NCBI GenBank assembly: GCA_007922305.1
Contig: ML677335.1
Span: 23,836,867-23,900,866 of the forward strand
DNA length: 64,000 nucleotides
Source: Dermatemys mawii
Taxonomy: Eukaryota > Chordata > Testudines > Dermatemydidae
Reading direction: 5' to 3'
The position numbers were made by a program, and so were the translations under genes. The notes beneath the pieces were generated by a model. That model worked only from the letters and a program-made list of their open reading frames with translations. It made no database searches and was not told where the DNA came from. Of this stretch, positions 1 to 12,880 are shown piece after piece (positions within the stretch are counted from its first letter, which is position 1; the number at the start of each line of letters is the position of its first letter).

Positions 1-188
1 CCTAGACCCCGCATCCCCTCCTGCACCCCAATCCCATGCCCCAGCAGGAGTCCCCTCCTACACCCAGCTGCCTCCCAGGCCCTGCACCCCCTCCATTAAT
101 ATATTAGAAATGTGCAGCCCATGACAACTTACCAAAATCTGTGGAGTGACCCCCCCTCCCCCACTGTGAAAATTATTGCCCACCCCTG
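1..188 (-). mobile_element. hAT-like nonautonomous element, right end only
   Basis: C-rich sequence runs from the window edge to a terminus ending TTGCCCACCCCTG at 188. Its reverse complement, CAGGGGTGGGCAA, is the terminal inverted repeat of the elements at 21778, 24538, 32226 and 44411. The other end lies left of the window. It abuts a CR1 3' end, so it probably inserted into that CR1. The hAT assignment is by analogy to the copies with 8-bp duplications. Confidence 0.65.
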
Positions 189-276
189 GTCTGGATAAAA
201 CTTAGTCCTGCCACAAGTGCATGGGACTGGACTAGATGACCTCTCAAGCTCCCTTCCAATCCTATGAGTCTATATC
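189..276 (+). mobile_element. CR1 LINE 3' terminus
   Basis: The stretch contains the run GGACTAGATGACCTCTCAAG and ends in CCTATGAGTCTATAT. This is the typical CR1 3' tail of sauropsids, whose end is built of repeated ATTCTATG-like units. It is a 5'-truncated fragment without coding capacity. Its left border is shared with the hAT terminus at 188. Confidence 0.75.
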
Positions 277-1035
277 TGTTTGGGCACTCACAACCCACCT
301 TTTTGCAAACAAGAAATAGTGAATGTAGACCAGGTAATGGCAAATTGAAGTACCCATTTGTATACACAGCTATGAGGTTTTGCGCACACAAATTTGGTGT
401 GTGCAATAACGCCAGGTGTGTTTGGGCTTGATCAGCTTTGGTTTGAGGTGGCATGAAAATGTGAACAGTATAATAGGCATCGCCAGGTGTAGGCAGTGCT
501 GAATAGGGCAAATATAATAAATAACCTACATGGATTCTGCTTCAAGTTCAGCTGTAAAATGGTTTTTACTGACTTTCACTTCCTGCTGAATGGAACACTT
601 CTCTCTCCGCCCTCCAGAGCAAAAAGATCTGAATGGGTGAAATAAGAGAGTTGTTTCTGCATCAGAAGAAATTATACTGAATTTGGGAACAAAGGGGAAA
701 CAGCTGGGTGTGAGTGCGTAGCAGAGAGGAAAATCTGTTCGAGAAATGAGACTGACCTCAGACATGGCTTCCGGATATAGCCATGTGGTGTTAATTGAGT
801 TGGCCTGTTTTCACTGCACAAAGCAAAGGAGGGAAGGAGATTGGCATCCGATGAGATTCCTGTAGGAGCATGGCTCAACCTCTGCCCGTACGATTGATTT
901 TTATTCTGGAGGAGTAATTAGCTAGGGGTTTCCATGTGTGTTAAAACTCCCCTGTGCTGTCTTAATTCAATTGGCCCTTTTTTGCCTTTCCACTGATAGC
1001 GCAAGTTCAGCCATCAAATCATTATGCAGCCTTCA

Positions 1036-1290
1036 GTGTGGTCTAGTAGTTAGAACAGGGACCTAAGCATCGGGAGACCTGCATTTTATTCTTGACTGTG
1101 CCACTTGCTCACTAATGGCCTGGTCCAAAGCACGTTAAATTTAATTGCAGGTCTTTTCACTGACTTCAGTTATCTTTGGGTCAAGCCTATGTGAATTTGG
1201 GAAAATCAGTTAACCTTCATGTGACTCAGTTTCTCCATCTGTGAAATGGGGAGTGATCTATTTGGATATGTTTTCTAAAGCTGACTGAGG
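1036..1290 (+). repeat. MIR-like tRNA-derived SINE, interrupted
   Basis: The left part (TGTGGTCTAGTAGTTAGAAC, then a CTGCATTTTATTC box B-like segment) resembles the tRNA-derived head of MIR/CORE-type SINEs. The right part (CTCAGTTTCTCCATCTGTGA, then AATGGGG) matches the typical SINE body. Between about 1119 and 1188 lies an unrelated piece that fits the short palindromic repeats of this window (CACTGACTTCAGTTA core), so the SINE looks split by a later insertion. Family name is from memory. Confidence 0.55.
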
Positions 1291-4200
1291 ACAATGGAAG
1301 TCATTCCCACCAGCACTGTACTAGGCGCTTTACGGAAGAGTAATCATATATACATCAAATATACTTCAGTCTTCGGCTGGCTTCTCCTGTCACATACTGC
1401 TGTAGGTCAGGATTGACTCACCAAAAGAGTAAAACCTGTATATGAGAGAGAGGATTCAGGCCTAATATTCTTTATTATTACAGAAAGGTTTGTTTCAGTT
1501 CTGAGACCAGGAATCCGTCTGGGTGGATCAGGTTCCAGTTAGTTTATAGAGTCATTCAGTCAGCACTAGTCTGGTGAAGATGACAAGGAAGAAGGCTCCT
1601 TTTAATGCTGAATTGTTACTCTTTAATACCATCATTTTGTGTGACGCTTTACAGACATTTAAAAAGGTAAAATCACTGCCCCAAAGAACTTTGTCTAAAC
1701 TAAGCAAACCTAAAATGTGACAATAACAGAAAAAGGAGGGGGTTAGGGAAAAAGAGATGAGGGTTACAAAGAGAGGATTGTAGCATGTAAAGTGCTGATA
1801 TTTTAAAACAGGTAAGGAGACAGAGGGGGGATGAGTACACAGAAAAGGGATGAGAATTTTGGAAAGAAAGATGAAGTCAGTTTTGAGGAAGGTAGTCTCT
1901 ACGATGCCCCCAGGACTCCTCATTGCTTTTGCTGATGTGGACGAACACGGCTCCCCTCTGAAAGAGGCAGAGTGAAGATGTTTGGCACACTGGAAGCAGG
2001 ATGTTGTTCCAGGTGTAGGGAGCAGTGTGAAAGAGTGAGCAAGTCAGAGTGCAGAGTCCCAAACTCCCACTTGCAGGGTCCGTCGCTTTGTGTGCGGCAG
2101 AGAGTGAGCAAAGAGACTTAGGGCTGAGCTGTGAGACAATGTGGATAAAGGGCTCAAACTTTTATGTGGGTAGAAACAGGGTGGCAAGTAAAAATGCCTG
2201 AGATGGGGAGGGGACCCAGGCAGACCAAGGGGGCAAAGGAGACTATTTTAGCTGCTGAATGCTGACTAGGTGGAAGAAAGGATTGTGCGCATTAGGGAAG
2301 CTAGAGATGAGTCAGTCTCAGTGGTCTGGACAAGAGGGGCTGAACTTTGTCTTTGGCAGTGAGGATGTAAGCAACAACATTTGGCCAGAGCCCAATGTGA
2401 GGAGAGAAAGGAAAGGAAGAGAAAGGCATGTAATCTTTGAGGGTATAATAATTGTCAGGTATAACCCAATCTTTATATCTAGACATTTCCCCAATGTGTT
2501 TTGTGCAACATTTATTTGAACTACATATTTTTCTTACTGTTTTTCTTATGAGGTAGTAACTCAGGGGACTCCTGTGGAGATTTTGCTGACTGAAGTAACT
2601 GACATTATAATAAAACAGGATAGGGTGGGATTTTCAAAAATTGGTCTAACTTTGCTCCATCAAAGTGTTCCAGTTGCAATACCAACTTCCAATAATCTGT
2701 TTGACACTTGCAACATACCTCATGTAGCTATAAACCCCTCTTCCCACCAAATTATATTCTGTCCAGATTTTTAAACTGTCGTCTTCACCCTAGTATCTGC
2801 AGAAGTGCATTAAGTAAAATGGAGGATGTCCTAAACAGAAGGTGGAATCAGGTATGAAGAGAAACAAACTTTTTATTTCGGCTTTGATTTTATTTACTGA
2901 TCATGGATGACTGCAGACAGAGGTGGAGAGAGAAAAATCTAGCACATGAACCACTGCAAGTATGTTGATCTGATATTTTTAAATATTTTAAATATTAATT
3001 ATAAAAAGATTTAAAAACATTATAGGAATCTAAAAATATAGGATGCATAAAGTAGCCTCAGACACCGTTGTGTTATATGGATATGAATATATGCATATAA
3101 TATATGAATCTTGTATATACTGTATGTATCAATATAGACACACACTATAAATATGATATACATAGAGCATAATTATAAAGGAAAATTGACAGCTTTTCAG
3201 TATTCTTTCCCAAAGTGCCAGCTGCCAATTGGATTGAATTAGATTTCACAGGGGTTTTTTTTGCAATACATGGAATTCACCAGCAAATTACCCTTAAAGA
3301 GGGAAAATCAATCATTTGGAGCAGAGATAAGCTGAAGGCGAGCCAGCCTCGAATTGATCTCGTCTGTGCAAGCGTGTGTGGAATTCAGCAGATAAGTAGG
3401 GGAAAGCAGGAAAGGAGGGAGGGGCGAAAGGCAAGGAGTGTGGAAAGAGGCACTTGAAGCAGGCAGAAGGCTGCAGAAAAAGGTGTGTGGGAGTGTTGAG
3501 CAGCTGGAAGGATTAGCAGGGGCTAAGAGTAAGGGGAGCAGAAGTGAAAGGCTGAGTGAAGCCAATGCCAGCAGGATGTAGGGAGTGTTCCCTTTTGGGA
3601 ACTTAGGGCTCTGGGAATAAATGTGGATTCTTTTGTTCTCTGACAACAGACAGATGACTACAGGCACCAGCCAACGCAGACTCTTTTTCTTCCAAACCTC
3701 AGGCTTACCAGCCTTTGGAGAGAGAGTCTCTACTTCTTCTACCGTACCCGATATTCCCTTCTCCTTTGGCTCTGTGGTCAGGACAGTGACTGTAAGAGGA
3801 AAATGTGCAAATGCCTTTCTGGTGCTGGGGGGAAAGGAATGAACTCTATTCAGAATGTTTATCGAAAAGCTGGAAGAGAAGACGAGGGCAATGGAGGAGA
3901 GGGGCCCTAAATAGGAGAGCGAGGGTGAGGAGAAATGAGCAGGAGTGTGGAAATACTGGATTGAATAGGACATGATGGCAGAGAAGGGAGTTGGGGAGAG
4001 CGGAGAGAAAGCTGGGGCGTACAGTATGACGAGGAATGGAAAAGGCACCAAAATGTGCTCTGGCCACCCACTCCTGGTTAGTTGTGAGAAACACTGTGAT
4101 ACATTGCTGGGTGCCAAAGGAATGCCTATGGAAACTAAAAAAGCAACCCCTAAAGTGCTACTCTGGACGATGAGTATTTTCTACAGGAGAAGAGGGAATG

Positions 4201-6366
4201 TCCTCTTCTGCAAAGGAAAGGATTGTGATGATAATCTATACTCCCTTTTCCCCCGTCTGTGATGCTGACTGAGAAGGGGTTTTGCAAAGAGACACATGCA
4301 GGACAAATAGAGATGAAGGCAGAGGAGCAAGAGAAATGTATATGCAAAAAGTCACCTAAGCACAAGAGCGTGGTAGTGATGGCAAGAAGAGATGAACCTA
4401 AATGATACACTCCCTCGAAAAATTCACCATCTCTGGAACTGCATCAGCACCAATCCTCCCCAGTAAGAGACATCAGACAACAGCTTTCCCCAGCTTGTGA
4501 CCCTCTCTTTCTGGCACACAGCTATGCTGAGGTCAATAGACCATCTGCCTTCCTTGTCCCCATCTTTCCCTCTCAATCTTGGACCCTTAGTACCTTCACC
4601 TATGCCCTGTCTGTAGTTCAGTGTGGATGCACTGCGATCATTGGTGAGAAAGGCTAGTTCAAGAAGACACTCGGGTTGGGTGTAGCTGTACAGCCATCTG
4701 CTACTGGGTGAACAGAGTGAATAGGCCAGATTGTTGCCAGCAGCCGTTGCTTTAAGCTATTCAGTCACATTTCCAGTGTTAACCCTTTGTGGTCTAAATA
4801 TACCTTGAAGGAGTACCAAAGGATTTGAATATGAGGAGGGGGAGGGATATTCTCACACAGAGGGACAGCTGTTTTCTTAAACACTTTTTTCAGAGGTCTG
4901 ATCATTTTTCTCCCGTACCAAAATATCCTTAGCAAACTCGTAAAGACAGCTAGACAGTTTGTTTGCGAGCCTTGGCATCTCCTCTGCCACTTGCTGGAGA
5001 CTGTCCTCCTTGCAATAGTCTTTTACTTACGATATGCCCATCATCATCATGGGGCTGTGATAGGATGAGGAGTGTGAACTGAGCTTGGGCTCGAAAGACT
5101 TTGGGCTCTGACCCTGTGAGCTGAAGCCACAGCTTAGTTAGTGTAGAAAGAATTTGAGAGTTACACTGAATCAGTATGCGTGTATATGTCTCTTGAAGGA
5201 AATGTAAACCTGAGTCCTGATTATGGTAACTAAAGATCTCCCTGCTGTTTTCTCCAAAAGCAGAGGTGCTGACTCCTGCGTCCTGGCTATATTCTGGTGT
5301 GGTTGATTAGTCTGCTTACCTAAATTTCCCAGTAATTTCGGTTGGATACAGGGTGGGTGTATTATTTATTTATTTACATTAAATTCTTGAATAGCAATTG
5401 CTATGTGCTGTTAGTCTGCTGAATTTTGCTGGCAAATAATCAGTTTGTAAATAATTTCTCAATCCTTTGGAAAAACACTGGATAGGTATAGTCATACAGG
5501 CTGTGTTCAGCTTGCACTGGGATGCTGAAGCAGGGTATGGGTAGCGATTGGAGCGCAAGGGTTCTCTCCTACCCATGCTTTAAAGACACAATGAAGTTAG
5601 CAAGCACATTTGAACAGATGCAATGTTCAAGGGCAATCTGTACAAAAACGGTCAGAGCAACATTTCCTCCTTAGATCAAAATGGAATGGTGGAACACAAC
5701 TGACTTTCTGTGCTGCCTTCTTGAGCACAGGCCCTGTTGTCAGGGGAAGTTCCATGCACTGAGAGAGTGAAATACTGGAGCCAGGATCTATCTAGAGTAG
5801 AAATTTGTCCATGACTCATAGTGAGAACAGTTATATTAACTAGTCTCTTATTCTTCTACAGAGCACTTGTGTACACTTGTATACACACATGCACATATCA
5901 ATGTGTCACAGCCTGAGTGACTGATCTGAATCCCTTCCTCTCTTTTTCTTATGAAGAACAGGGACTTTCTATAAGCTAATCACCTCTCCTTTGTTATTGA
6001 ACAAAAGAAAAAAATAGCTAGTCAGTAGTTTTGGAGAATAAAATGCTGCTTATGCAATGAAGTGGTCTAAAATGGTTCTCTAATCTATTCTTTGTTTGCC
6101 TAAGATCCTTCTCACCTTCTATTCTAAGGCAAGATGGCTGCTTATTTTTCAACTCTGTGTGTGGTCACTCTGGGTGTTTGATTGGGCTTTAATTAAACGA
6201 AGCAGAGATTGGAGTGATGAAGAACAAAAATACTGTATAGTTTGATTTTCTGTCACTCTGCACAATAGATTAGGAAGGCAGAAAGTTGTTAAGCAAGTAA
6301 TGAGCACCATACAGATACGTGTAGACATCTCCCTCCCCACAGCACACTCACATTTTAGACACTCTG

Positions 6367-6613
6367 GGCTTGTCTACGCTGGCACTTTACAGCGCTGCAA
6401 CTTTCTTGCTGAGGGGTGTGAAAAAACACCCTCCTGAGTGCTGCAAGTTTCAGCGCTGTAAAGCACCAGTATAGACAGAACACCAGCGCTGGGAGGCGTG
6501 CTGGTAGCTATGCCCCTCATGGAGGTGGTTTTATAGAGCGATGGGAGAGCTCTCTCCCATCGCTGTGCCGCAGCTACAGTGCTTTAACATTGCCAGTGTA
6601 GACAAGTCCTTAG
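6367..6613. mobile_element. Harbinger-type MITE (foldback)
   Basis: The two ends are inverted: GGGCTTGTCTACGCTGGCA on the left and TGCCAGTGTAGACAAGTCC on the right. Inside are further inverted pairs, such as CTTTACAGCGCTG with CAGCGCTGTAAAG, and GATGGGAGAGCTCTCTCCCATC. It belongs with the GTCTACACT-ended elements at 26395, 35463 and 48454. The copy at 48454 has TAA on both flanks, which suggests PIF/Harbinger. It has no coding capacity. Confidence 0.65.
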
Positions 6614-7327
6614 AAGTGGCCACTGCATTCCTGTTCATTTGTGAACTAGGCCCAGAATTTTGAACCCAAGGCTCATGTTCAGAGACAGCATGTAGCTTAG
6701 ACCCCCTTGTGTTCAATTAGACTTCTAGATTTGCTTGTACTCACATTGCACATGTCTAAAGGAGGTTGTGTTGGCATAATGTACACACTGAGGGGAGCAC
6801 AAGAAAGAGTAAGCCCCCAGTGTGTCAGCTAAACTCACCTCTGGATTTGGTGCAAAGCCTCCAGAGTGACAAGGCCCATTCATTGTTTCCTGGCCTAGTG
6901 GATCCCTAAGTGGTTTGAGTTGTCTCCCTTCATGCCACACTGCAAGAGAGGCAGTCAGAAGAGGTGTTCAAGTTGGATCCTCTTGCTGTAAGAGGGTGGG
7001 GACTGCTGGTGGATGTTCTCGACAGAGGGGTATCTGACATTGAAATTCATTTGCCCCATTGGTCCACCAGAGTCCTGTTCTCTTACTGTCTGCACACATA
7101 GCAAAGCTCATCTTTCCTCTCCAGGAATTTGAGGAGCAGACTTTCTGAGGGGGATTTTTCATTGGTTATTGGCATACGGTAGCTAGTTGTCTCTTTTGAT
7201 GGAATGAGTGGTTTATTGTTGGCTACAGATACAGGATTGATAACTGCAACTATTGCAAAGACCTCTAGAGCACAAGGTGACTACAATAAAATGCTCAGAT
7301 GAATCATCATCACAAGAATGAACTAAT

Positions 7328-7430
7328 CAGGGTCCCCAACCTGTGGTTCTTAAGCCTGACGATCATCCATTCCCTTCACGCTGATTTTGAAGAGGGTGGT
7401 ATGTAAACCAAGAAAGTTTAGTAGCCACTG
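7328..7430. mobile_element. Short hAT-like element, tentative
   Basis: A 103-bp segment begins CAGGGTCCCCAACCTGTGG and ends TAGTAGCCACTG. The flanks share ACTAAT on both sides (before 7328 and again at 7432-7437), which could be a 7- to 8-bp target duplication. The terminal inverted match is short, so this may be a coincidence. Confidence 0.4.
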
Positions 7431-9515
7431 CACTAATAAATATGCACTACTAAAGCTATGTACATTTTACTTAAATAAATAGGAAGACTTTACTACAGCT
7501 GGATGTGTACAAAGGGCATGCTAATTGCTGCAACAGCAGCTGCAGCCCTAGAGTCCCCCATTGTGCTCCTTGACCCAACAGATACTAGAATGATTGACTG
7601 CATTATTATAATAAATACTAATTGCATTTTCTAGCTTTTGGTTGTTAATAAGAAGCTTATTTCTGAGTTCTGTTTCTTTTTGGAATTGTTTCCTCCATAG
7701 AATGTAAACAGGCTGCTTTATTGGGTCACACACAAGTGCTGGGCTATGTATGCTGGTTCATTATTTTACAGTTGTTTATAAGCTGACCTCGATTTCTTTT
7801 TTCTTTAAAGAAAGAGCATTAAAGCATTTACTTTTCCGGAGTGGAAAAAAAAAATCTAAAGCATTATATGGGCTTTGAAAACAGATCAAGTATAAAGAAG
7901 GGAAAATGGCAGTAAAAGGATGGGCTTGCAATTTCAACAGCATTCCTTTACAAGCCAGAGACATGGGCTAAACCCAGATGTACTCAGGTCACAAACAGTT
8001 GATGCTTCTAATGCCCATGTATCCTTTACTGATCTTCTAAAATATAAGTAACTTTGTCTGCCAGAGCTGATTCATTTATGAACTTCCCTTTATGGGAGAG
8101 AATCTTTACACAGTCCAAGGAGACGGTGTTTATTTCTGCTGATCTCCCCATGTTTCACAGGTTGTCTCATTGCTTCAGATGTAGGATGGGGTGGGGAAGG
8201 AGGAAGATGTCTCTCTTAAAAACACAATAGAGAAAAATCTTTCTTCCAAATCTCCCTCTTTTCCTGTAGGGTAATGTGTGTATTGGGAGGAGACAGCTGT
8301 GTTCCAGTCTAAGCCCGCCTCTTCTGGTGGGCAGCTGATAACAATTTGAATGTTTGGATTTGCTTTCAGCCATCTGCAGGGGGCTCAAAGGCTCTAGTAA
8401 CTAGGAGCTAGGAAAGCAGCATGGGGGCAGAAACCAAAAATAAATAACAAAATAAATAAATAAATTGAAAAATTATAGCAACTTTCCCAAAAGGCAGATG
8501 AATTCCAGTCCTCAAGACTTCATGTGGGGAGGCTCAGGCATTGGAGTGGTTGGTAATTAGGGATGGCAAATATCAACAGACTGATCTGCTTTCCCAGCTG
8601 GAGGGGAATTAGTCCACCCAGCTCCTTTTCACACATGCTGGGGTTTCTTTTGATGTTCAGCTTTATCTCGCCTCCCAACAAAATCACTCCTCCTCAGTTC
8701 CAAGAAAATCCACAGCATCTTACAGTGATGAAAGGCACCTTGGCACACAGGGATGCTGGTACAAGATACCAGAGAGAGGCTCCAGCTAGGTGTGGGAGAG
8801 GGCTTTCTTTGACGCTGTCCTAGCTGCCATGGCCTCCACGTTAAAGGACAGCTGCAGAGCTTAGAGGAAAAATTGGAGGATGCAGAGCTGCATCCTCTTG
8901 ATTTCTCCAAGTCTCCAGCTTGGGACATGGCAGACTCAGGTCTGGCTTTTTTGTAGGTACTCTGATGCTATACAGCTAAGCACTATAGGATTGCCAACAA
9001 ATAAATGATTAAAAAAAATCCCTCTTTATGTAAGTGCTCAGTGCCAATGAGGGGCTACTGCGAAAAACATTTGAGGGTCCCATTTGGATACCCTAGCACA
9101 TGCTGGATGATACACAGCTCCATGAGTAGCTCTACTGAAGGCAAGGGGACCACTTGTGGAATAAGGTGCTACTAAGTGTAAGGCAGGATATCAAAATCTA
9201 GCTCTCTGTTATTAGTCATGGTGGAATAGGCAAATCATTGCTGTTGCTCCAGGTTAGTAATCTCTTTCAGAACTGAAAGAAGGACCTTTGCTCCAATGTG
9301 TTAAGATGGAATGTGCTCCAATGCAGAGAATATCAACTGACATAACATATATATCTTCTTAAACAAGTGCCCGCTTTTACTGCTTCATTACTAACCATCC
9401 ACCTCTCCCGGCCACCTCTGCTAAAAAACTGTCCTGAAAAGCTGGGTTCAGAACTAGTGGGTCTAGAATGTCCTAGCTGTGTTGGGCGGTGTACACTCAA
9501 CCGTCACTGTGTGGG

Positions 9516-9622
9516 GATAGGGTTAGCAACTGTAAAAAAAAGAAAAAAAGAAAAAAAACAGGGAGGGGGGTAATAGGCGCCAATATAAGAAAAAGTCCTC
9601 AAAAATGGGACTGTCACCCTAT
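9516..9622. repeat. Small dispersed element with A-rich core
   Basis: The ends are weakly inverted: ATAGGGTTAGCAACTG on the left and GACTGTCACCCTAT on the right. Between them are an A-rich run near 9533-9559 and the phrase AATATAAGAAAAAGTCCTCA. I recognise this as a common reptilian dispersed repeat with TAGGGTGACC-type ends, here shortened. Classification is from memory. Confidence 0.5.
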
Positions 9623-12235
9623 GTGGGGATGAGCATCTGCATGAACACCTGCAAAACATCTGGCAGTGCATTCACTTACCTGCACTGGCATTCTTAAACA
9701 TAGCACAGTGTAGAAGTTGGTTGTAGCTGTTAATGTGTTTGTTTCACAGTAAGTATGTAAATTAACCCCTTGTCTGCCCCTGGCAGGCTGCACAGTCTAC
9801 TCGTGGAGATGCTAGAATGTGACGGGTGGTATGCAAGGAGGTGCATGTGCTAGGCAAGTGTCATCTGCGCCAGGGATGCTGAAGGGGTTAAAGGCAAACA
9901 AGCAAAGTGTATTAAGCACTAAATTCCTATATAAAGGTAGGATTGAAAATTTCATGGAGGGACAAAAAAAGAGCCCCTGGGCATTTGTCCGGGAAACTCT
10001 AGAAATAGGAGATGTATTCTTATTTAAATGTAACCTGCCATGGAATTGTTTGTTTGTTTTTCAATTGGGCTTGTGCCCTTTGTGCTGCTTTATGATGTAT
10101 CTAGAAGGCTGACACACCCATACACTCTTTGTAAGCTGCCTGCACAAAGGAAACTGCAGAAGCCAAGCAAACCTTGTTTTACGGTAGTCACTCCTGCTGT
10201 AAGAGTTAGTGTCTGATTTGGTCTCCCTTCTTTGACTTCATCTCCTTCCTGACCCCCTCCCCCATGTAACAAATATAAAGCTCATCATAGTTAATGGAGA
10301 CACATTGCAGATTCCTCCTTAGGACTCAATAGAGTCCATAAGCCCATCGGATGAGACTAGGGATGCTTGTTTCTTACTGAGAACTGACAGCGGACACCAT
10401 ACATACTGTAGCTACCACAGAAGTGGGCAGCTCCCAATGATTCAACTCCATGTGCTTTCAAAACATTTTCAAATTGCTAGACCAACAGAAAAGAGGAGTC
10501 GCTTGTTGGGTTACACTGCAGCCTTTCTCATTCTGAAGTATCCGTTCCCCTCCAGTATAACTGCACAGTTGTCATCACCTTATGTAGGGGCAGAGATGCT
10601 ATGTAGGTAGGCGTAGCCCCATTAGCAGAATTGGCTCTGATATGAGGTCTGCAAGTCATCATAAAACCCTTTTTGTCTCTTTTCTGGATGCAGCTTCCAA
10701 CTCAAGTGAGAAGACCTCGGAGCAAGGAGTCTGTTCAAAACTTTTCTTTGTTCTTGCTAAAAGTCTGGCCTCCACTTGGATTATACATGAACTCTCCTAG
10801 CTCTCCCCACTTCCTTCAAATAATCCGGTTCCGCCAAACCCAGTTTTGGGGGCCTTTACCTCATCGTCCTAAGGAAGTCCAGTGGCATTCAGTTGTTCCA
10901 GCCAGTGAAAAAGGCTCCCTCATCCTCTTACTTCTTCCAGCTCGCCATCCTTCACTAGTCTGTGCTCCAGCACACTCACATTTCCTCTCCCTGAGAATGT
11001 ATTTAAAAAAATTCCAATGGGTCATCTCTAGTGTACGCGACAGTAGGAGCACTCATAAGTGCAGTACTGCAGCCTGTAACCAGAGCTTTCCTAAGAGCAG
11101 GCTGCCTCGTGTTTTCTTTATTGTTGTGTACATTCCCCATCAACTGTCGGTTTTTGGTCTCATTTAGCTTGCTGGTTCCTTGGGGCAGAGATCTTATCTT
11201 CTTTTGTCCGTGAGGTGCCACGCATACCTCTGGTACTGTAGAAGTATCAGGAATACTCAGATCACTCCCCACCTTTCTGCATGGGAATATCTTTTTTGAT
11301 AGGGGGAGGGGAAAATAGAGGGGGGATTTTCTGGCATGTCACCTGCTCTCAGCGGTCACGCTCAGCCAGCTTTTGCTATTAGTGCCCCTTCGTGCATTTA
11401 ATTGGTCCCTCCTTCTAACAGGCCGGAGACCATTCGGGGGAAAATTGGAAATGCGGCTCTGGCAGTTTCTGAACTTTATTGTAACATGCTCTGCTGGGTT
11501 GCACCAAGAGAAGGAGCTTCTTGCTTGGTTGGAAGGTCCTGAAGTGTCACTATCAGTGTTAAGGCTCCAGCTTGCCTTCCAAGAAGGCTTGGGGTGAGGA
11601 GAACCCTTGAGTCCCCATTTTCAGCTGGGCCGTAAGAAAGTGAAGCTTAGTCTATAGAAATAACTGTTTAGAATCAATATTTGTGTTTCTGGAGGTTAAA
11701 GGATCTCCTCAGTGGTGTAGCCGGCTGTGTTTTGGATGTATTCCAGCTCAGCAGGCAGGCTCTGCATTGGATATGTGAAGGCAGCAATCTCGACATATGA
11801 CATCTATGATCTCTGCATGCGTGTAGTATGTTGGACATGTGGTATGTGTGGGCCTGGCATGTGAGTGGCATGCCAGATGTGTACCATCTATGGGTTTAGT
11901 GTGAGCACAGCACACTGGACATGCACTGCCTGTGGCTTCGCATATGGGTGGCACATTTTAGTGTGTGCTGTTTGCCATCAGGTTTGTATTTTCCCTGGCA
12001 TCCTGCCACCTTGGCAGTAAAGGGTAGGACTGGTAATGCAGAGCCAGGCTGAGGTGATGAAGGCTGGTTGGGTCATGCAGAGGCTGAGTAGTGGAGAACA
12101 GTAGTATTCCTTGGAAGGGAGCACAAGCCTCCAACTACAGGTAAAACACAAGGGGAAGCACATCTGTTATACTTGCCATAACATGATCTATGTAGGTAAA
12201 ATATGTTATGGTGTGTATAGAATCATCCTGTATCT

Positions 12236-12443
12236 CAGGCCTGCACAACTCGGAAAGCAGCGAGGGCCATATTACTGCAAAAAAACCAGCTGCGGGCCGA
12301 AAAGCCCTGCCCTCGCCCCACCCCCATCCGCTTCCCCGCACCCCACCACTTGGCTTGCCCCACCCCTACTTACTCCCCACGGGCCGCACAGTGAGCCCAT
12401 GCGGGACGCATGTGGCCCTCAGGCCGCATGTTGTGCAGGCCTG
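12236..12443. mobile_element. hAT-like nonautonomous element with 8-bp TSD
   Basis: A 208-bp element has perfect 14-bp terminal inverted repeats, CAGGCCTGCACAAC and GTTGTGCAGGCCTG. It is flanked by CTGTATCT (12228-12235) and CTGTATTT (12444-12451), an 8-bp target duplication with one mismatch, as expected for hAT transposition. The interior is C-rich and has phrases like those of the larger hAT copies (GCGAGGGCCATATT, CTGCGGGCCG). It has no transposase, so it would need one in trans. It lies about 0.6 kb upstream of CDH23 exon A. Confidence 0.85.
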
Positions 12444-12554
12444 CTGTATTTTTAAATATGGCAAGCTTCACTTCTTACATTTATATACTGTGCAATAAGG
12501 TCAAGATTATACCAACCACCTATATTTTTCATCCTGCATATGTACAATGAGACT

Positions 12555-12668
12555 GATGAAATACTATTATTATTTATTATTTTTACTTTGTATTACCAAA
12601 GGGGCTAGTAATGGACCAGGACACCAGTGTGCTAATTGCTGTGCAAATGCAGAACAAAAAGACACAGT
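12555..12668 (+). repeat. Dispersed amniote repeat fragment
   Basis: The segment has a TTATTATTTATTA start, then AGGGGCTAGTAATGGACCAGG, then GTGCAAATGCAGAACAAAAAGACA. Related pieces recur in this window at 42258-42345 and, inverted, at 55170-55275. I know this sequence as a common turtle/crocodilian repeat but cannot give a sure family name. Confidence 0.5.
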
Positions 12669-12686
12669 AAAATAGAGAGGAAATGG

Positions 12687-12880
12687 TATGTTTCTTCCGG
12701 GTAGATATCCCTGCCCCTGGCTGTGCGACTTCTCCCCATTAACTATTTGCCTGTCTTTCCATTCCCCTCTCTTGTGTCTGGCTGGCTCCTCCCTGCCTCT
12801 CTTCCTGTTTGTTTGTCTGTCTCTTCTCTCTACCTGTCTCTTGATTTCATTTCCCTTTTCTTTTTATTCATACGTATTGC
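12687..12880 (+). repeat. Pyrimidine-rich tract before exon A
   Basis: The + strand is strongly C/T-biased, with phrases such as CCTGCCTCTCTTCCTG and TGTCTGTCTCTTCTC, and lies 150-340 bp before exon A. It is too far upstream to be the normal polypyrimidine tract of that acceptor. It looks like low-complexity drift; no function can be read from it. Confidence 0.5.

Noticed and set aside
3080..3180. AT-rich patch as a possible promoter or origin
   Set aside because: It is simple TATA-like low complexity within an intron, without other promoter features.
3308..4117. A 269-residue open frame on the minus strand
   Set aside because: It crosses purine-rich DNA, is dominated by S, L, P and F, has no recognisable domain and lies inside an intron. 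Low stop density in such DNA explains the length.
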